Below, in pieces: positions 1 through 12,050 of a stretch of DNA of 64,000 nucleotides (positions are counted from its first letter, which is position 1; each line of letters starts with the position of its first letter). The DNA comes from Candidula unifasciata. Taxonomy: Eukaryota; Mollusca; Gastropoda; Stylommatophora; Geomitridae. A program made the position numbers and the translations under genes. The notes beneath the pieces were generated by a model. It saw only the letters and a list, made by a program, of their open reading frames with translations. It was not told the origin of the DNA and made no database searches. The stretch is from assembly GCA_905116865.2 (NCBI GenBank), contig CAJHNH020001125.1:7121-71120 (forward strand), written 5' to 3'.

Positions 1-128
1 CGACAACAACAGGTAGGCAGATATAAACATATGTCCCATGTGCTACAATTTATAGGACAAAATGAAGAGTTAAAACTAGATTGCTTTAATTAGATTTTGA
101 ATCAGCGAAGACTGCGATTTATCATCAG

Positions 129-301
129 GAGAAATACCCTACACAATCAGCAAGAAAACCGCTAATTCCTTCCTAAGCGACGAAAAACGTCGAAGAATGC
201 GGCGACGGATTTACATCCAGGAGAGATGTTCCTGGGACGAGTTTGGACAGGGCTGCATGATACTCAGCACTCTAACAGGTAGGAGCCAAGCTGTCGTGTA
301 G
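129..301 (+). CDS. Terminal exon of a divergent insulin-like peptide, CC pair lost
   Basis: The exon opens after a 3' splice site (atttatcatcag) in phase 1, because the first complete codon is at 131, and it reads to TAG at 299-301. The peptide has a C-peptide part, a basic run (DEKRRRMRRR) that would suit prohormone cleavage, and then IYIQERCSWDEFGQGC. The last part matches the second half of the A chains encoded at 13003-13199 and 45201-45400 (C-S-W-E/D-E-F-G-x-x-C, eight residues between the cysteines). The two adjacent cysteines that should lie four residues before the first C are Ile-Tyr here. The 14-residue tail lacks the extra cysteine of the canonical copies. In insulin those cysteines form the A6-A11 and A7-B7 bonds, so a normal fold is not expected. 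It may be a decaying paralogue or a peptide with a new fold. The upstream exons lie outside the window. The homology is read from motif, splice phase and neighbours. Confidence 0.5.
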
Positions 302-900
302 CTGATTTGTTATATAATAGTCTTCTTTGGTGATATATTGGGCACACAGTGAGACGCAAAACAAGCACAAAAATGCGAAACGCACGGTGTGAGAGAAAGA
401 GGGCGTCCTTTGGAAACATTTAAAAGGTCAATATTAAGTGAAGCTAAAAAGGCTGAACTCTGCGTCAGAAATCGAGAAAGTTGCCTGCAATAGAGCAGAG
501 TGGAGGAATCTAATGCGAGCCCTATGTGACGTCTAATGCTACAAGAAGGATGTTGCTGATGATGATGATGGTGATGATGATGATGATGATGAGTTTCCAT
601 TCGTGGATTCTCAGTCCCTATTTTGGGGTAAAAGAAAATAGAATCATCACTGCGTAACAAACATGACGTAACAGTCGACGAATTAGAGGCTGTTCTTTGA
701 AGTCGAAGTGCATATGCCTGAGTGAAAAGGAGCAAATAGCCTGCATACAAATGAGTTAGATCTATAGAACGGACGTGCACGTGAGACTCAATAATTCTGG
801 AATAAGACCAAATTCAGAACTGGACGAACAATCAGAACTTGACACCGGAGTTTGCAGCCAGTGAACGCAAATAATAATAATACTAAGTGTCGTGAAATGA
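302..900. repeat. Dispersed repeat with a (gat)n tract
   Basis: This is the sequence downstream of the first ILP exon. Bases 555-592 hold an imperfect gat/gatg microsatellite. About 640-895 is a dispersed repeat whose relatives lie at 46135-46235 and 46370-46660. They share the phrases gaagtcgaagtgcat, ctggaataagac and gtgaacgcaa in the same order and on the same strand. A 156-codon frame on the minus strand crosses this repeat and owes its histidine run to the microsatellite, so it is not called as a gene. Confidence 0.5.
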
Positions 901-2349
901 TAAGCCATTACGCATCAGCCCGTAAGACTGGTAACCTAACTTACCTGTAATCGGCACAAAATTCAAACTTGGACTCGCCCGGAAAGATGTAGTCCCTTAT
1001 ATCTATATATATAGGCCTTTATTGGACAACATTATTATGTCTACATTTTCTGGTTGCTTTAACTAAACCACTTTTAAATGTATATATCTTTGATATATAT
1101 TAGAGGAGTTAATTGAGGTTTCTTAGAAACCGATGCACTCCTTGCCCATGTATACTAGGGACTTCTTTTTTTACCAACGCCTGAAGCGTCTAAGTGACGC
1201 CATTCTCTTTGCCGGCTTCCTAGCGTCCAGACGTGTCAATTGATGCCTGTATAATTTCAATTTCATAAGGCATTCTGGAATGTCTCAGACTTTTCATATA
1301 CTTGGGATGTATCCTTTGTGAGGAGCTGGCAGAAGTTTCACAGTCCAACCAACACCCACCAACCATAACCCATCAATCAATGAACCCATTACCTACCACT
1401 TATCACCCAACTACCAAGTGTGGAGATTGATGTCAGTTTGAGGTGCCATATACCCCAAACTTCCTACAGTGCCAGAACATGTGTGTAGCTCATGGACAGT
1501 GCTGCTAATGACTAGTGGAGCCATTTGCTGTGTAATTATCCAGTTGCGGTGTCCTTTATGGTGAGGTACTCCTCCACCAGCTGATCCAGGTGAGGCAGAG
1601 TCACCAAAGACAGTCGAATCATCAGGAGCTGAGGGAAGCATCATAGACGGAAAGAGGATAAGTTCAGTTTGATGCCTTACTTGCAATATTCCTCACAGCT
1701 CCCATGTTTCCCAATGATGACAATGTGTCATCTCCAGGACCTTCTGTCTGTGTAATTTTGGTGATCTGGACATTGTATCCTGGAATCCAGCTATAGAAAT
1801 CTGGCATCTGCTTCTCTATATTTTTAATGTATATATACATTACTGATTACATGCATTCATTTTCATGGCTGACTTAGGTTTCTCTATTTCACCTTTTTAA
1901 GTGTTTAGCAGTTGTGTGTATATGTATCTTCATTATATGTGTTAACATGGTTATGATAATGACTTATCATAACCTGGGAGCTTTCTTTAGTAAGTAGTGG
2001 GGGTGTCCAGCCAAGTGTGCCTAGAAATATTGTATTCACATACTGACATATTTTGTAGTGCCGATACTTGAGTTGCCCTACTCCAGAGATAAGTTGATCG
2101 TATATTGGCCACGGGGAATCACTTAGACCAATACGAGCCAAACGACTCAACATAATTATCTCTGAGTGCTGTTGGTTCTGAAGGAGAAATCCTTACATTA
2201 GGCACGCGACAGGAGGATATGTGACACTAAGATGAAGTATGATAGTTGTCTGAAAATGATGATGGGATCAGCAAGTAATACTACGAAGATGAAGTATGTA
2301 TGAGGAACGTCAAATAATATGTCTATTTAAACATGCAGCATTAATAAAT
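901..2349. other. No gene seen
   Basis: The sequence is AT-rich with short, unsupported frames on both strands. Some stretches (about 1540-1690 and 1990-2150) look like decayed repeat, but no family could be assigned. Confidence 0.4.
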
Positions 2350-3190
2350 GTGAAGACAATGCCTGGTGCTGAGTGTAATAGTCATCACATCCCACTTTGT
2401 GGACACGTAAAAGTCAGAGTGATGACAGGATAGAAAGAGATTAGTAATATGAAACTTAAAAAAGATATTCTCTAAGTGGGTATAGAAATTCAAGAACAAT
2501 ACAGAATGATATTGAAAAACAGATACAATGCAAAAACATATATGTTTTACTGGAAATGACATATACAACTAAGAATAAATTCATGACTGAAGAAATCTTC
2601 AAGTTAATGGACAAGGGAAAAAAATATATAAAAAAAAAACAACAAAGCGGCATATGAGAAGATACATAAACAAATCAGAACTAAATGTGGAAGAGCCAAA
2701 AAAAGATGTTAAATGAGCAATGCAACTAAATTGAAGTTAATACCATTAAATATACAGAAAGTATGCACATGCAAATCAGCGATTTGACAGGAAGGAAAAT
2801 AGGAGTAAAAATGGGATATTTAAAATAAAAAACCGGAAAGGTATTAATAAACAAAGATTCTGTAATAAGGAAAGAATTATAAAATGGAGAGAAACAAGGC
2901 TGAACAGCAGAAAGTAAGATAAAAGAGCCACCCGTACAAAAAGAAGAAGTCTCTGATGCTATCAAACATATAGAGAAAGGAAAAACAACATAACCAGATG
3001 GAATTACAATAGGAGAAATAGAAGTACTCGGGAAATATTAACTAAAACATTTGATGACATTTACAACAGTGGAGATATACTTAATGATATGTTGAAGTCT
3101 GCATTGAAAGCACTACCTAAAAAGACCTGGGGCAATTGAATGTAATTAAATTATTTAAAGAATATAGATGTCGTATTTGTAAAAGACTCT
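2350..3190 (+). mobile_element. Decayed non-LTR retrotransposon, region before the RT domain
   Basis: Frame-broken translation on the plus strand gives the linker that precedes reverse transcriptase in many LINE ORF2 proteins. The clearest part is IKEPPVQKEEVSDAIKHIEK, followed by GKTT, a stop and PDGIT (about 2920-3005); the usual form is a GK.PG.DGI motif. Upstream lie lysine-rich remnants such as YEKIHKQIRTKCGRAKKRC (about 2650-2710). Several stops and frameshifts show that it is dead. Confidence 0.55.
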
Positions 3191-3219
3191 GTGAAAGCAT
3201 GCCAAGAAAGGTCAAGACA

Positions 3220-3475
3220 GGGTTACTTCAAGCAGAGCGGCAAGCTTGACTCGAAAGGTCACAGATAGTTAGCATACTTTGGATCGTTTTTCCAGTCTAT
3301 GCTGTCTTGTTGAGGAATGAACAGGCAGACAGACTAGGTGTATCTGCACCAGCGGGTGAAGAACTGATACATGACAAGGTAGATGTGGTCAGGGCCCTCT
3401 GGGAACAAGTAACGAAGTCACAAAAGAAACTGAATTATTGTGGCCCCAAGAGAATGATGCCCATTTAATTAAAAG
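3220..3475 (+). mobile_element. LINE RNase H remnant
   Basis: The plus-strand reading contains LRNEQADRLGVSAPAGEEL and then HDKVDVVRALWEQV. NE.AD.L is the end of the RNase H domain found in Jockey/I-type LINEs and matches related pieces at 34200, 36120 and 41690. It is followed directly by an (AT)n array, as if the 3' end had seeded a microsatellite. Confidence 0.55.
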
Positions 3476-3479
3476 CCCT

Positions 3480-3480
3480 T

Positions 3481-3547
<67 letters not shown>

Positions 3548-3654
3548 TCACACTCACCCATACACACAGCAGAATCTGCTCTCATTAATATTCGCTGACT
3601 CTTAATACAGACCAGAACATTACCAATGTGTCTATCTATTGCACTGTTTTAAAG

Positions 3655-3720
<66 letters not shown>
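3480..3720. repeat. (AT)n and (AC)n microsatellites
   Basis: There is an (AT)n run at about 3484-3538 that passes into (AC)-rich sequence, and a second clean (AC)n run at about 3661-3716. The 120 bases between them show no gene. Confidence 0.9.
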
Positions 3721-3894
3721 CCAAAAATGAAACTATTGTTCATGTTTTAAGATACAATTTATAATGCCTAACTTCACTGCAACAAAAATGAAATCTCGCG
3801 AGGCACGCTTGCAGCGACTTGGCACAGTCAATTATTCTTTATTTTATTAATGAATTTGTATTTCAATCCAGGGGATCGAGAACCAAAAGTTCTA

Positions 3895-4025
<131 letters not shown>

Positions 4026-4121
4026 CTCGATATACATCCTTAATCTCTTCCACAGGCTTATACCAAATAAGTCCCATACCAGACCAATTTTCCAATAAGA
4101 ACTAACAGGAGAATGTTTAAT

Positions 4122-4331
4122 CCGTTACCATTTAAAAACATCGTTTTCTTTTTAGCATAATATGTACATATTTATCGTCATGGTATGAAGGGGTGTTAAC
4201 ACACGAACTGATGGGGATCGCAGTTTGTGGAGAGACATGATCGTCCACGCCGGTCGGCAAAGCACTTGATGATAATATATATATATATATAGAGACATGA
4301 TCGTCCACGCCGGTCGGCAAAGCACTTGATG

Positions 4332-4381
<50 letters not shown>

Positions 4382-4585
4382 CATCAAGTGCTTTGCCGAC
4401 CGGCGTGGACGAATATATATATATATATATATTATCATCAAGTGCTTTGCCGACCGGCGTGGACGATCATGTCTCTCCACAAACTGCGATCCCCATCAGT
4501 TCGTGTGTTAACACCCCTTCATACCATGACGATAAATATGTACATATTATGCTAAAAAGAAAACGATGTTTTTAAATGGTAACGG
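4122..4585. repeat. Near-perfect 464-bp palindrome (fold-back element)
   Basis: Sequence from ccgttaccatttaaaaacat (4122) reappears as its reverse complement ending at 4585, and the arms meet in an (AT)n core near 4353. Within each arm a segment containing ccacgccggtcggcaaag is present twice, separated by (AT)n. The arm sequence resembles non-LTR tail scraps at about 20490-20560 and 58900-58935. The structure could extrude as a cruciform. It may be a genuine fold-back insertion or an assembly or replication artefact. Confidence 0.85.
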
Positions 4586-4896
4586 TATATATATATATAT
4601 ATATATATAGTAAAGAACGTTCCCCATGACCTTTAACGTGTTGGGTATATAGGGTTAGACCTGTATCTTGTCGACCCTAAAGAAAATCTGATATGGCAGC
4701 AAGCAGGCACCCATGCAGTTTTTGAGTGTGTGACTGATTTCAAAAAGGCATTCTGCAGCCACGTCGAAGAGCAAAATCTAATGCAGCCCACGAAAGTTAG
4801 TCTGCAAACTTTTCCTCCCAACGACGCTTAACTGCAAACATTATAACTTGAAACTGATGCTGATGATTATGACCTGTTTCTGTGATTTCTCATCAG

Positions 4897-5051
4897 AGGA
4901 GGCCATAAAGCGTTATACTAGGGAAGCTCCTGAACTTTATATGACTTACCAGCAATCTAAAAGTAGCCAACAAAGTTCTGAGGTCGACAGTTGCTCATGG
5001 GAGCAGTACGGCGAGAGCTGCAAAAGACACCCTAGTCGTGAGAGTAAGTGA
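4897..5051 (+). CDS. Terminal exon of a divergent insulin-like peptide, CC changed to SS
   Basis: The exon follows a strong 3' splice site (tgtgatttctcatcag) in phase 1 and stays open to TGA at 5049-5051. The peptide begins EEAIKRYTREAPELY (C-peptide region) and ends SCSWEQYGESCKRHPSRESK. It aligns without gaps to the A-chain exon at 45201-45400: EECC becomes QQSS, INKA becomes EVDS, CSWEEFGEYC becomes CSWEQYGESC, and QRHPRSRK becomes KRHPSRESK. Both residues of the vicinal Cys pair are serine, and the distal tail cysteine is gone because the reading frame stops earlier. The frame is intact and the splice site good, so either selection acted until recently or the loss is young. The intron end resembles that of the exon at 129, which suggests that the two form a subfamily. 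About 310 bases upstream hold no recognisable gene, and no B-chain exon was found. Confidence 0.6.
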
Positions 5052-5059
5052 TGGTCTTA

Positions 5060-5310
5060 GTCTTTCATCTTGTATCCCAGTAGGAGCAAGGGTTTTCACT
5101 TTACGTCATGTCTTCTTATTGTTAGTTATTGAATGCCGCTCATCTCATCCCTATCCTTTTAACTGGACTCCTTTCTCTCATATCCGTGTGTTTTTGATCT
5201 GCTTTTTTCATATGCCCCTGTGGGTTTTAGTGCAAAGACATTCTCATTACATCGTTCCAGTTTTTTTCTTCCAACGTATATCCTCTCCAACGTCATAAAC
5301 AAATGGACAA
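5060..5310 (-). mobile_element. LINE 3' coding fragment
   Basis: The minus-strand reading gives NENVFALKPTGAYEKSRSK. This parallels NWNVFLLEPTGA in another frame of the LINE at 60.8 kb. It lies within about ten bases of the stop of the ILP exon at 4897-5051, in what would be its 3' UTR. Confidence 0.5.
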
Positions 5311-5609
5311 TGTATTGATCGGCACTCATAGAAAGAAGTAGAAAGCTAGAGCTATCCAGCTATCCAAAGTTATGTTTTTTTTTTTTTTCTGCATCTTTTT
5401 ATTTACTGGACTTTGTTAGGTCATCTCCCAAAGCTCACTATTGGTTTCTTTTATTTAATTGAAGTCCAAAAATTATGTTCGGGCACCAGGTAATAAATGT
5501 TTAAGGTTCCTAATTGTTCAAATTGCTCTCCACGTTTCCACTCCACGCAGCAGTACTGATTCAATGTAAGAATAAAAACTGTTCAGTTTATTAAAAGTAA
5601 TCTACTCCA

Positions 5610-5840
5610 CACCTTCAGGTATATTGGGCATATAGTACTGGACCTATACTTTATAGACCGAGTGGCACTCTGCGGGTGATGTGGTCAACATCACGCCGGT
5701 CGACTTTACTTCCAAAGACATTTAGGGCTGGTTCGACCACGGTCGTTTTTGGAAAAAAAATGTTGGCTCTCTTAGGAACTGAACCCACGACCTTCGCTTC
5801 GTCAGGCGAGCGTCTAGCTACTATATCACGGTAGCTGCGT
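5610..5840 (-). mobile_element. SINE family 1 copy
   Basis: The tRNA-like head is at the right end (gcgagcgtctagctactata, then ggtagctgc). The body contains ggtcgacc-type, cgccggt and atgtggtcaacatc motifs, and the tail gggcatatagtactggacct is at the left. It is the reverse complement of the copy at 6262-6535. Confidence 0.75.
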
Positions 5841-6261
5841 ATTCATTTTTTGTATTACTCGTAATTTTCTTTGACTTCCTAAAATTTTCTACTGCTGTGA
5901 CAATTTCTTTTACCTTCTGTATTTTTTTTGGGGGGAGGGATTGGGGGGGGGGGGGGGCGCTTAGACAATCCTCAACATTGTTTAGGATCTACAACATAAA
6001 TGTGATCGCAAATCATCCTTGTGCAACATCTCAAGGACAACAATTATTCAATCAAACAAGACGTCATCTGATTCTCGTTAAATAATCACTTTTCTAAAAC
6101 ACCATGGCCGAAAGTAAAACTCTGAGGCCCTGACGTGGAGAGATCTGATTTCATGAAATACCTAAGTATAACATTTGACAGATGCTTACGAAGTAGACCA
6201 CATAATTACCGAAGCAAGGAAAAGTCTCTATTCGACGTAAAAAAATTTAGGAGTGGCAAGG
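5841..6261. other. No gene; long G run
   Basis: This spacer holds a G-rich tract at about 5931-5957 with one uninterrupted run of more than ten G. Nothing coding is supported. Confidence 0.5.
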
Positions 6262-6535
6262 GGAGTCCCCGTGGGGGAGCGGCTAGACGCTCGCCGCGGA
6301 TCGGAAGGTCGTGGGTTCGATTCTTGGAAGAGCTGAACTTTTTTTCAAAAATGACCTTGGCTCTCAGGTCGACCCTGCCTTGAGTGGGCACCCGGTGTAG
6401 TCCCGGGAAGTAGAGGCGGCATGCGTGATGCTGACCACATCACCCATTCTGTGCCGATTGGTCTATAAAAATATAGTTCTAGCCCTATACGCCTAAAGGC
6501 GTGGAAAAGGGTCTCTTACTTTATTTTTACTTTTA
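6262..6535 (+). mobile_element. SINE family 1, near full-length reference copy
   Basis: The head has Pol III box-like sequence of a tRNA-derived SINE: gtgggggagcggctagacgc (A-box region) and ggtcgtgggttcgattcttg (B-box region). The body carries ctcaggtcgaccctgccttg and ctgaccacatcacccattct, and the tail has cctatacgcctaaaggcgtg followed by a T-rich end. Other copies are at 5610, 18480, 30525, 36505, 39412, 48005 and 48462. Confidence 0.8.
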
Positions 6536-6899
6536 AGAGTGGCAAGCTTTGAGCAACATAACATAACCCTTTATCAGTAGGTGTCGTGGAAGTTTATTGA
6601 CAGTAGCATTTGTACTTAAAACCTGCAATCTTTCTTTGCCTTCCGCTTGATGAACAAGTGTGTGATAATTTAGTCCGGTTCATTTCTTGATGTTGTCATT
6701 TCCGTTCTTCTTCGCCCTCTTCGACCCCCCCCCCACCCCACCCCCCTCCTCCTCCCCACCCCTCAATGTTCCTTAAAGCATAGTCTTTGCCTTAGAATCA
6801 GGTCTCACCACGTATCTGAAGCAAGCTAGCTTGCGAAGTTTCACCACTGCCAGGAGAGGCTCCTGGTGTCCTGCAAATGTTTATATTTTATTCCTGACA
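6536..6899. other. No gene; C-rich tract
   Basis: Apart from a C-rich tract at about 6725-6760, no feature was recognised. Confidence 0.4.
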
Positions 6900-8440
6900 T
6901 TTTATTAGTTAGCTCATTTGTATACGTTGTTGCGAGAATTATTCTGCGGAGACTCCCGATCATAGCAGACCGGGTTTACCCAGAGTCCCAGTGTGTCTTT
7001 CGTAGGAACCGGTCTATCACTGATACGACATATTCATTTCTATAGTTGCAGGCAAAATGCCGCAAATAAAATCAACCACTGTATGTTGCTTTTATTGATC
7101 TTACCAAGGCATTAGATTTGTTCGGTCAAAAAGGTCTGTTCAACACATTGAAGAAGATTGGGTGTCCACCTACTATACTGAGCATTATTGAGTCCTGCAC
7201 AGGCATGAAAGGTACAATCAACTTTGAGGTTGTAACATCAGAGACGTTTATAATCAAAAATGGAGTGAAGCAAGGGTGTGTTCTTGCTCCTACTCTATTT
7301 GGAATAAACTTCTCGCTTCTTTTGTAGCATGCCTTTCGAGGTCAGCAGGGTGGTCTATTCATCCATCTCTATCTGACGGCAGCCTTTACAATGCTCGCAT
7401 GCTGAAGGCCAAAAAAAGGATAAGAAAGTTATTTATCAGAGAGCTACTGTTGGCAGATAAAGCCGCAATAACCACCCACTCAGTGGAGGAGCTGCAATGT
7501 TCACTATCCTGCCTTTGCTGATGCATGCTGTGAATTTGGACTAACAGCAAAATTGAGAAAAAATTTATGGTGCAAGGTGTTAATGACAGACCTACAGTCT
7601 ACATTGACGGTGAAGAGCTAGAGACTGTAGACCACTTTACCTATCTGGGTTCCACGGTGAATAGCAAACTATCGCTGGACCAAGAAATCAACATCAGGAT
7701 AGGTAAGGCAGCAACAACAATGAGCAGACTGACAAAGAGAGTTTGGGAGAACAGAAAGCTCACAATCAAAACAAAAACCCTTGTCTATCAGGCCTGTGTT
7801 CTCAGCACTCTGCATTACGGCAGTGAAACTTTATCAATCTATTTGCACCAGAAGAGACGACTGAAGAGCGTTCACATGCGATGCCTAAGAAGAATACTTG
7901 GCAACAAGTGGCAGGACAAAATCCCAAACACTGAGGTACTGGAAAGAGCAGGTACTACAACAGTCTTTTCCATGCTCAGTCTACGAAGGTTCAGGTGGCT
8001 GGGTCAAACCTGGAGAATGGAGGATTGCAGAGTCCCTAACGACATCCTTTATGGTGAATTAAAGACAGGAAGAGGCTGACCTCTACTACGATATAAAGAT
8101 TTTGTCCAAGCGGGACATTTATGATACACGTATTGAGGTGGACTGATGGGAACACAATACCGTGGACAGTGTTGTGTGCAGAGAGCATATCAGGAAGCGA
8201 ATGAGAGTGAAGGGAAAAAATGATTGCAAAAAAAAGATGAGAGCTGGGCGTCTGAGAAGAAACGGATTAAACACAAATGATGACAACAATGATCCTAAAA
8301 TCTCATGCTATAATTGTGGAAGACTTTTCTTGACACAGACGGGACTTGCTAGTCACACTCGCCATCGCCATGGGCTGTGAGTCCCATACCTCGTCATATG
8401 GCAATATAACACAATCGTCTAGAAAGACGGAAAAGTGCCA
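6900..8440 (+). mobile_element. Non-LTR retrotransposon ORF2 fragment with RT and zinc finger, inactive
   Basis: The plus-strand reading is broken by stops and frameshifts. It covers RT fingers (YVAFIDLTKALDLF near 7085-7125), the NGVKQGCVLAPTLFGI motif at about 7258-7305, and then a gap where the catalytic FADD block is not intact. At 7567-8079 an open stretch of 170 codons carries the thumb/connection region (VDHFTYLGSTVNS and, near 7800-7830, LSTLHYGSETL; also RFRWLGQTWRME). At 8162-8380 it ends in a C2H2-like finger (SCYNCGRLFLTQTGLASHTR). The product would be the endonuclease-reverse transcriptase of a LINE. The 3' sequence after the stop (8346-8440) recurs at 43190-43290, which marks the family's 3' end. 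The 5' end and endonuclease are absent. Confidence 0.8.
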
Positions 8441-8818
8441 ATCAATCCTTGTTATAACAAGGGTTCGTTCTCTTCAACATTCAATATGCCTTGGTCATCA
8501 TGGCACTCAGCACCACACAGATGAACAGATTGGGGAAAGAAAAGTAAAAACGAGGCAATGGACATTTATCTTTGATCAGCTAGAGGCACCTCTAGTAAAT
8601 TCATGCTATACATAATGGATTCCCCCCCCCCCATCCCCCCAGGGCCGCCCCTAATAGAAAACAGATTCAAACTATCCATGACCGTTGCTTTCCTCAAAGT
8701 GAAGTCAGAAAATCGATACCCACTTAATGAGGAATTATTTGAGAAATTAATAGACAACGACATTCTTGTTGAGTCGTGCTGAGGACGCAATAGAACATTA
8801 CATAATGTAATAAGTGGC

Positions 8819-9355
8819 GTGTGTTTCTTCTCGTTGTCTAGGCAGTGTTCATGCCTGTGTGGTGGATGTCCTTCTCACACGCTCCACGTTACACAACTGG
8901 CACAAGCCGACACCGATGTGAGCTTACGAGACATGAATTTATTGACGTATTTACACTTACAAAACAGAATGTCCTGTCGGTGTCCTAGTGAACAGCTCTC
9001 GTACCCAAACTCACGCAGCCTTCATCGAACAGTCTTCTTCAAGCATTCACTGACCAAAGTTGACTCCCATGGATTCACGCTGAGGTTCTGGCCAACTCAC
9101 ACACTGGCATGGTCGATCTCGGCTTCACACTTCGTCGGCAGGGTCTCATTTCTTCACAATCACTCTCACGTTGACATTCTCACTTTCAGTCGTACGTCCT
9201 CTCACTCCAACAGGTCGACACAAACTAAACTTGACCAGAGTCAAGTTGACTTATACCACGGGTTCGTTTCACGTGACAACACGTGGTGGTCCTTTACTTT
9301 TCACGTGGCGACCTTGGGTCGCCTCATCGTGGTCCCCGTGATAACCAGTGGTTAG
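8819..9355 (+). other. Unrecognised 178-codon open frame
   Basis: This is the longest frame here that is not a simple repeat. It is rich in His, Ser, Thr and Leu, starts with MCFFSLSRQCSCLCGGCPS, and has no motif, signal peptide or splice context I recognise. The DNA has three CACGT(G)-type palindromes close together (about 9269-9310). It could be chance, or a piece of an unidentified transposable element. Confidence 0.15.
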
Positions 9356-9589
9356 TCAGCTATCTCCAGATTCTCGTTTAATCCAATTATCTGGACTATT
9401 TCGGTGTTTTAGGTCAGCTTTGGGCCTTTCCCCCAACCATCCTAAACTGGGTGAAAATATCCCCCATTGCACATAAATTTTGGAATTAAATGGATATCCA
9501 TGGCGTATGCTCCAGCTATCAACATTACAGTCCACAACACAGTTGATAGAAGCTGAACACAGCATATTCCTGGCATTGTGGACACTTTA

Positions 9590-10100
9590 GTCAGAACGAA
9601 AATACAGATGAAGTTGATGGGATAGTTAACACAGACGGATATATAATTCGGGGTAAGCTTAGTGCATGATGGGTATTCACAGCAAGCTCGATGGGCAAAA
9701 AACCTTCAAGAAGATGAATCGCTCTTTTTTTTTCTGTTTAAACTAGCAGCCTTAAGATAGAAAATAACGCTGTAACAAGGGCATTAGCATGTCTTACTAT
9801 TCAAGAGTTCACACATGCGTGCATACTTAGTGAATTGATGAATATGCTCAAAAACATCCAGCATGGTCTCATCAGACAAGAACAGATTGCAACAGTAAGC
9901 ACTTCACGAATGGCTGCCTTAACCTTCATATTTGTGCATGGCCGTGCGGGTTTTCAAGGCAACTAGCGTGCAGATTATCTTGCACACACTGGACAGCTGA
10001 GATGTTATGAATGCATTGAGCAGCTCTTACCTTGACGATGAGCACGCCAAAGGGCATGCCTTAGTATCCCTGTCTAGGCTGAGGGTCGTTGGGTGCAGAC
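9590..10100 (+). mobile_element. LINE RNase H remnant
   Basis: A broken plus-strand reading gives MAALTFIFVHGRAGFQGN, then a stop, then RADYLAHTG (about 9910-9990). This is the RNase H motif block FIFVxGxAGxxGNExADxLA, also seen at 16380-16330 (-) and 43930-43880 (-). It is decayed. Confidence 0.5.
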
Positions 10101-10619
10101 TGGAGCTACAAGAAATGAACTTTTTACTAGGGGGACAAGACGTTTTATTCTTCAACATAAAACAGGTTTCATAAGCAATTTTACACTTGTGAATTTGTTT
10201 TAGGAGCAGATCGGAGCACCTATAGATCTGTCTGGCGTGCTATGATGATAATCCTTGCTAATCCCTAATCACTATTTCTGACAGTTCCCTCATCTCTACC
10301 TACATTACTGCTCAGATTTGTGACTCTTTCAGGCCCTTGACTTTTGACAGACTTGGCCCACATTAATTTTCCTTTACAAAAATGGCAGAGGGGTGGTTGT
10401 ACAAGAAAGGCAATAGAGAATGTAATATACTTCTAATCCTAATAAAAGTAATAGCATTTTTAAAGTAAAATCAATGTACATTTTGAATCTAATAATGGGT
10501 ATGTTTATTTTTTTTTTTTAAATAGTCATTGGGAAAGAAGAATTCAGCAGGTGTTAATTTCACAACAACAAAACTTTACTAACAAATTCTTCGCTTACCA
10601 TGATTTTGCAACCACACGA
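10101..10619. other. No gene seen
   Basis: No feature was recognised other than a T-rich run near 10508-10520. Confidence 0.4.
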
Positions 10620-10800
10620 GTAGTGAATATCCGTCTTTTTCTTCTTCTTCTTTTCCACCTTGTACCTCATCGAAGTGTCGGGAGAGATGTAATGTTCGTT
10701 GATGAGCTCTGTCAAGAGCACTATTAAGACTGATGTTCATTTCTGTAAGGCTGTTCTCAATGCCATCACTCCATCTTTTCCGAGGTCTTCCACTCGCTCT
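10620..10800 (-). mobile_element. LINE 3' coding tail
   Basis: The minus-strand reading gives GRPRKRWSDGIENSLTEMNI and then LNSALDRAHQRTLHLSRHF, the basic GRP..RW.DGI tail typical of LINE ORF2 C-termini. It is an isolated fragment. Confidence 0.6.
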
Positions 10801-11811
10801 GAATATCCAAATTTGAGAAACTTCAGAGTTTGTTCAATTCCCTAACAAATCCCAACGTTATGATCTGTTTCTGGGTAAGTTTAGCACTCCTGCGCTCTTA
10901 GTTTTCACAGAGTGCTGAGAAAATTTTCAGAGAAAAAATAGCCGAAAAATGAGTCATTATACACACGCTATTTACTTTGTGCAGTTATATACAGACTGTA
11001 GCTGCAAATGATTTCAATGTAGATAAGCCATAGTATAGTACAATCTCTTTGTTAAGAGAACTTTCCTTTTCTTACACCATAAATACGGTAGCAATGGGAC
11101 ATAGTCTGTGTAATAAATTCATCAGGATCGCTAGATTCACAACAGCTGATCGCTTAGCTTCGCTGATGGAAATGCCCCGTCCGAATCACTTTCCAAAAAA
11201 TCTCAATATTCATTATCATTATTAGAATTGAAAACATCTTAATAAAACAATTTCAGAGTTTTGACAGCAAAAAGACGCATTTTGCTACCTGTATTTGTGG
11301 TGGGGACATTGGTATTCATGGCACTCGAAAAAGAACTTAGAAAATGCACTATTGAAAAACATTTCGCAGTGATCCGTTCAAATTATGCAGGTGTGATTTC
11401 TGATAGGGGGCAAGTATCTGAAAGGATTTCGGCAAAGTGACGTTCCCTGAAAAGTTTAATGGCACTTCCGAACATTAAAAACAAGTTTGGAGCCGTTTAC
11501 GAAGCAGAATTTACGGAATACACGATCGACAATAACAGCGTTGTTTGGGCAAAACGGAACTTCTCAATCAACGCTCACATCGTTGCTTGGACCTCATGAA
11601 TACTTTGTCTTATGATTTGGAGACTTGCTCACTGGTCAATCATGCCTTCAGGTATCATCTGCACCGTTAAGGCTGTTTCCAGCTGATCTCCAACACATCC
11701 TGTGTCTTGTCTTCTTTGTATGCTTACTCCGATTGTCGTTTATTTATATCTTAATGATGTCTTACCACTTACCACTTGTATTTTTTTCCTCAAGTAGTGT
11801 CTCTTTTGTCG
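10801..11811. other. No gene seen
   Basis: Only short frames without splice or domain support are present. If the ILP exon at 13003 has upstream exons nearby they should be in this direction, but no B-chain-like C-G-x-x-L pattern was found. Confidence 0.35.
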
Positions 11812-12050
11812 GCGTCTGTGGCTTGGGCGTTGCGAACGCGCTTGGTAACGCGGGAATACTGGGTTTGATCCCTGCTTCGGACGATTTGTCTTGCGCTTGG
11901 TTCAACAGTGGTACTGAAAGCTGACCGTTTAGTAAGCAGTAGTAAGCAATGTCAAACTACTGAATGTAAAATTTGACTAGAAACAAATCCGCAACAGCCA
12001 AAAAATACTGGGTTGGTTCTGCGACGTTCGGTTAAGGATACTGTGTCTTT
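11812..12050 (+). mobile_element. SINE family 3 copy, diverged
   Basis: A tRNA-like head, gtctgtggcttgggcgttgc and gggtttgatccctgcttcgg, is followed by the body phrase actgaaagctgaccg and by gggttggttctgcgac near the end. It matches the clearer copy at 57615-57860. Confidence 0.65.

Noticed and set aside
310..780. A 156-codon minus-strand frame with a poly-His run
   Set aside because: The His run is a (gat)n microsatellite and the rest is a dispersed repeat shared with 46.2-46.6 kb.
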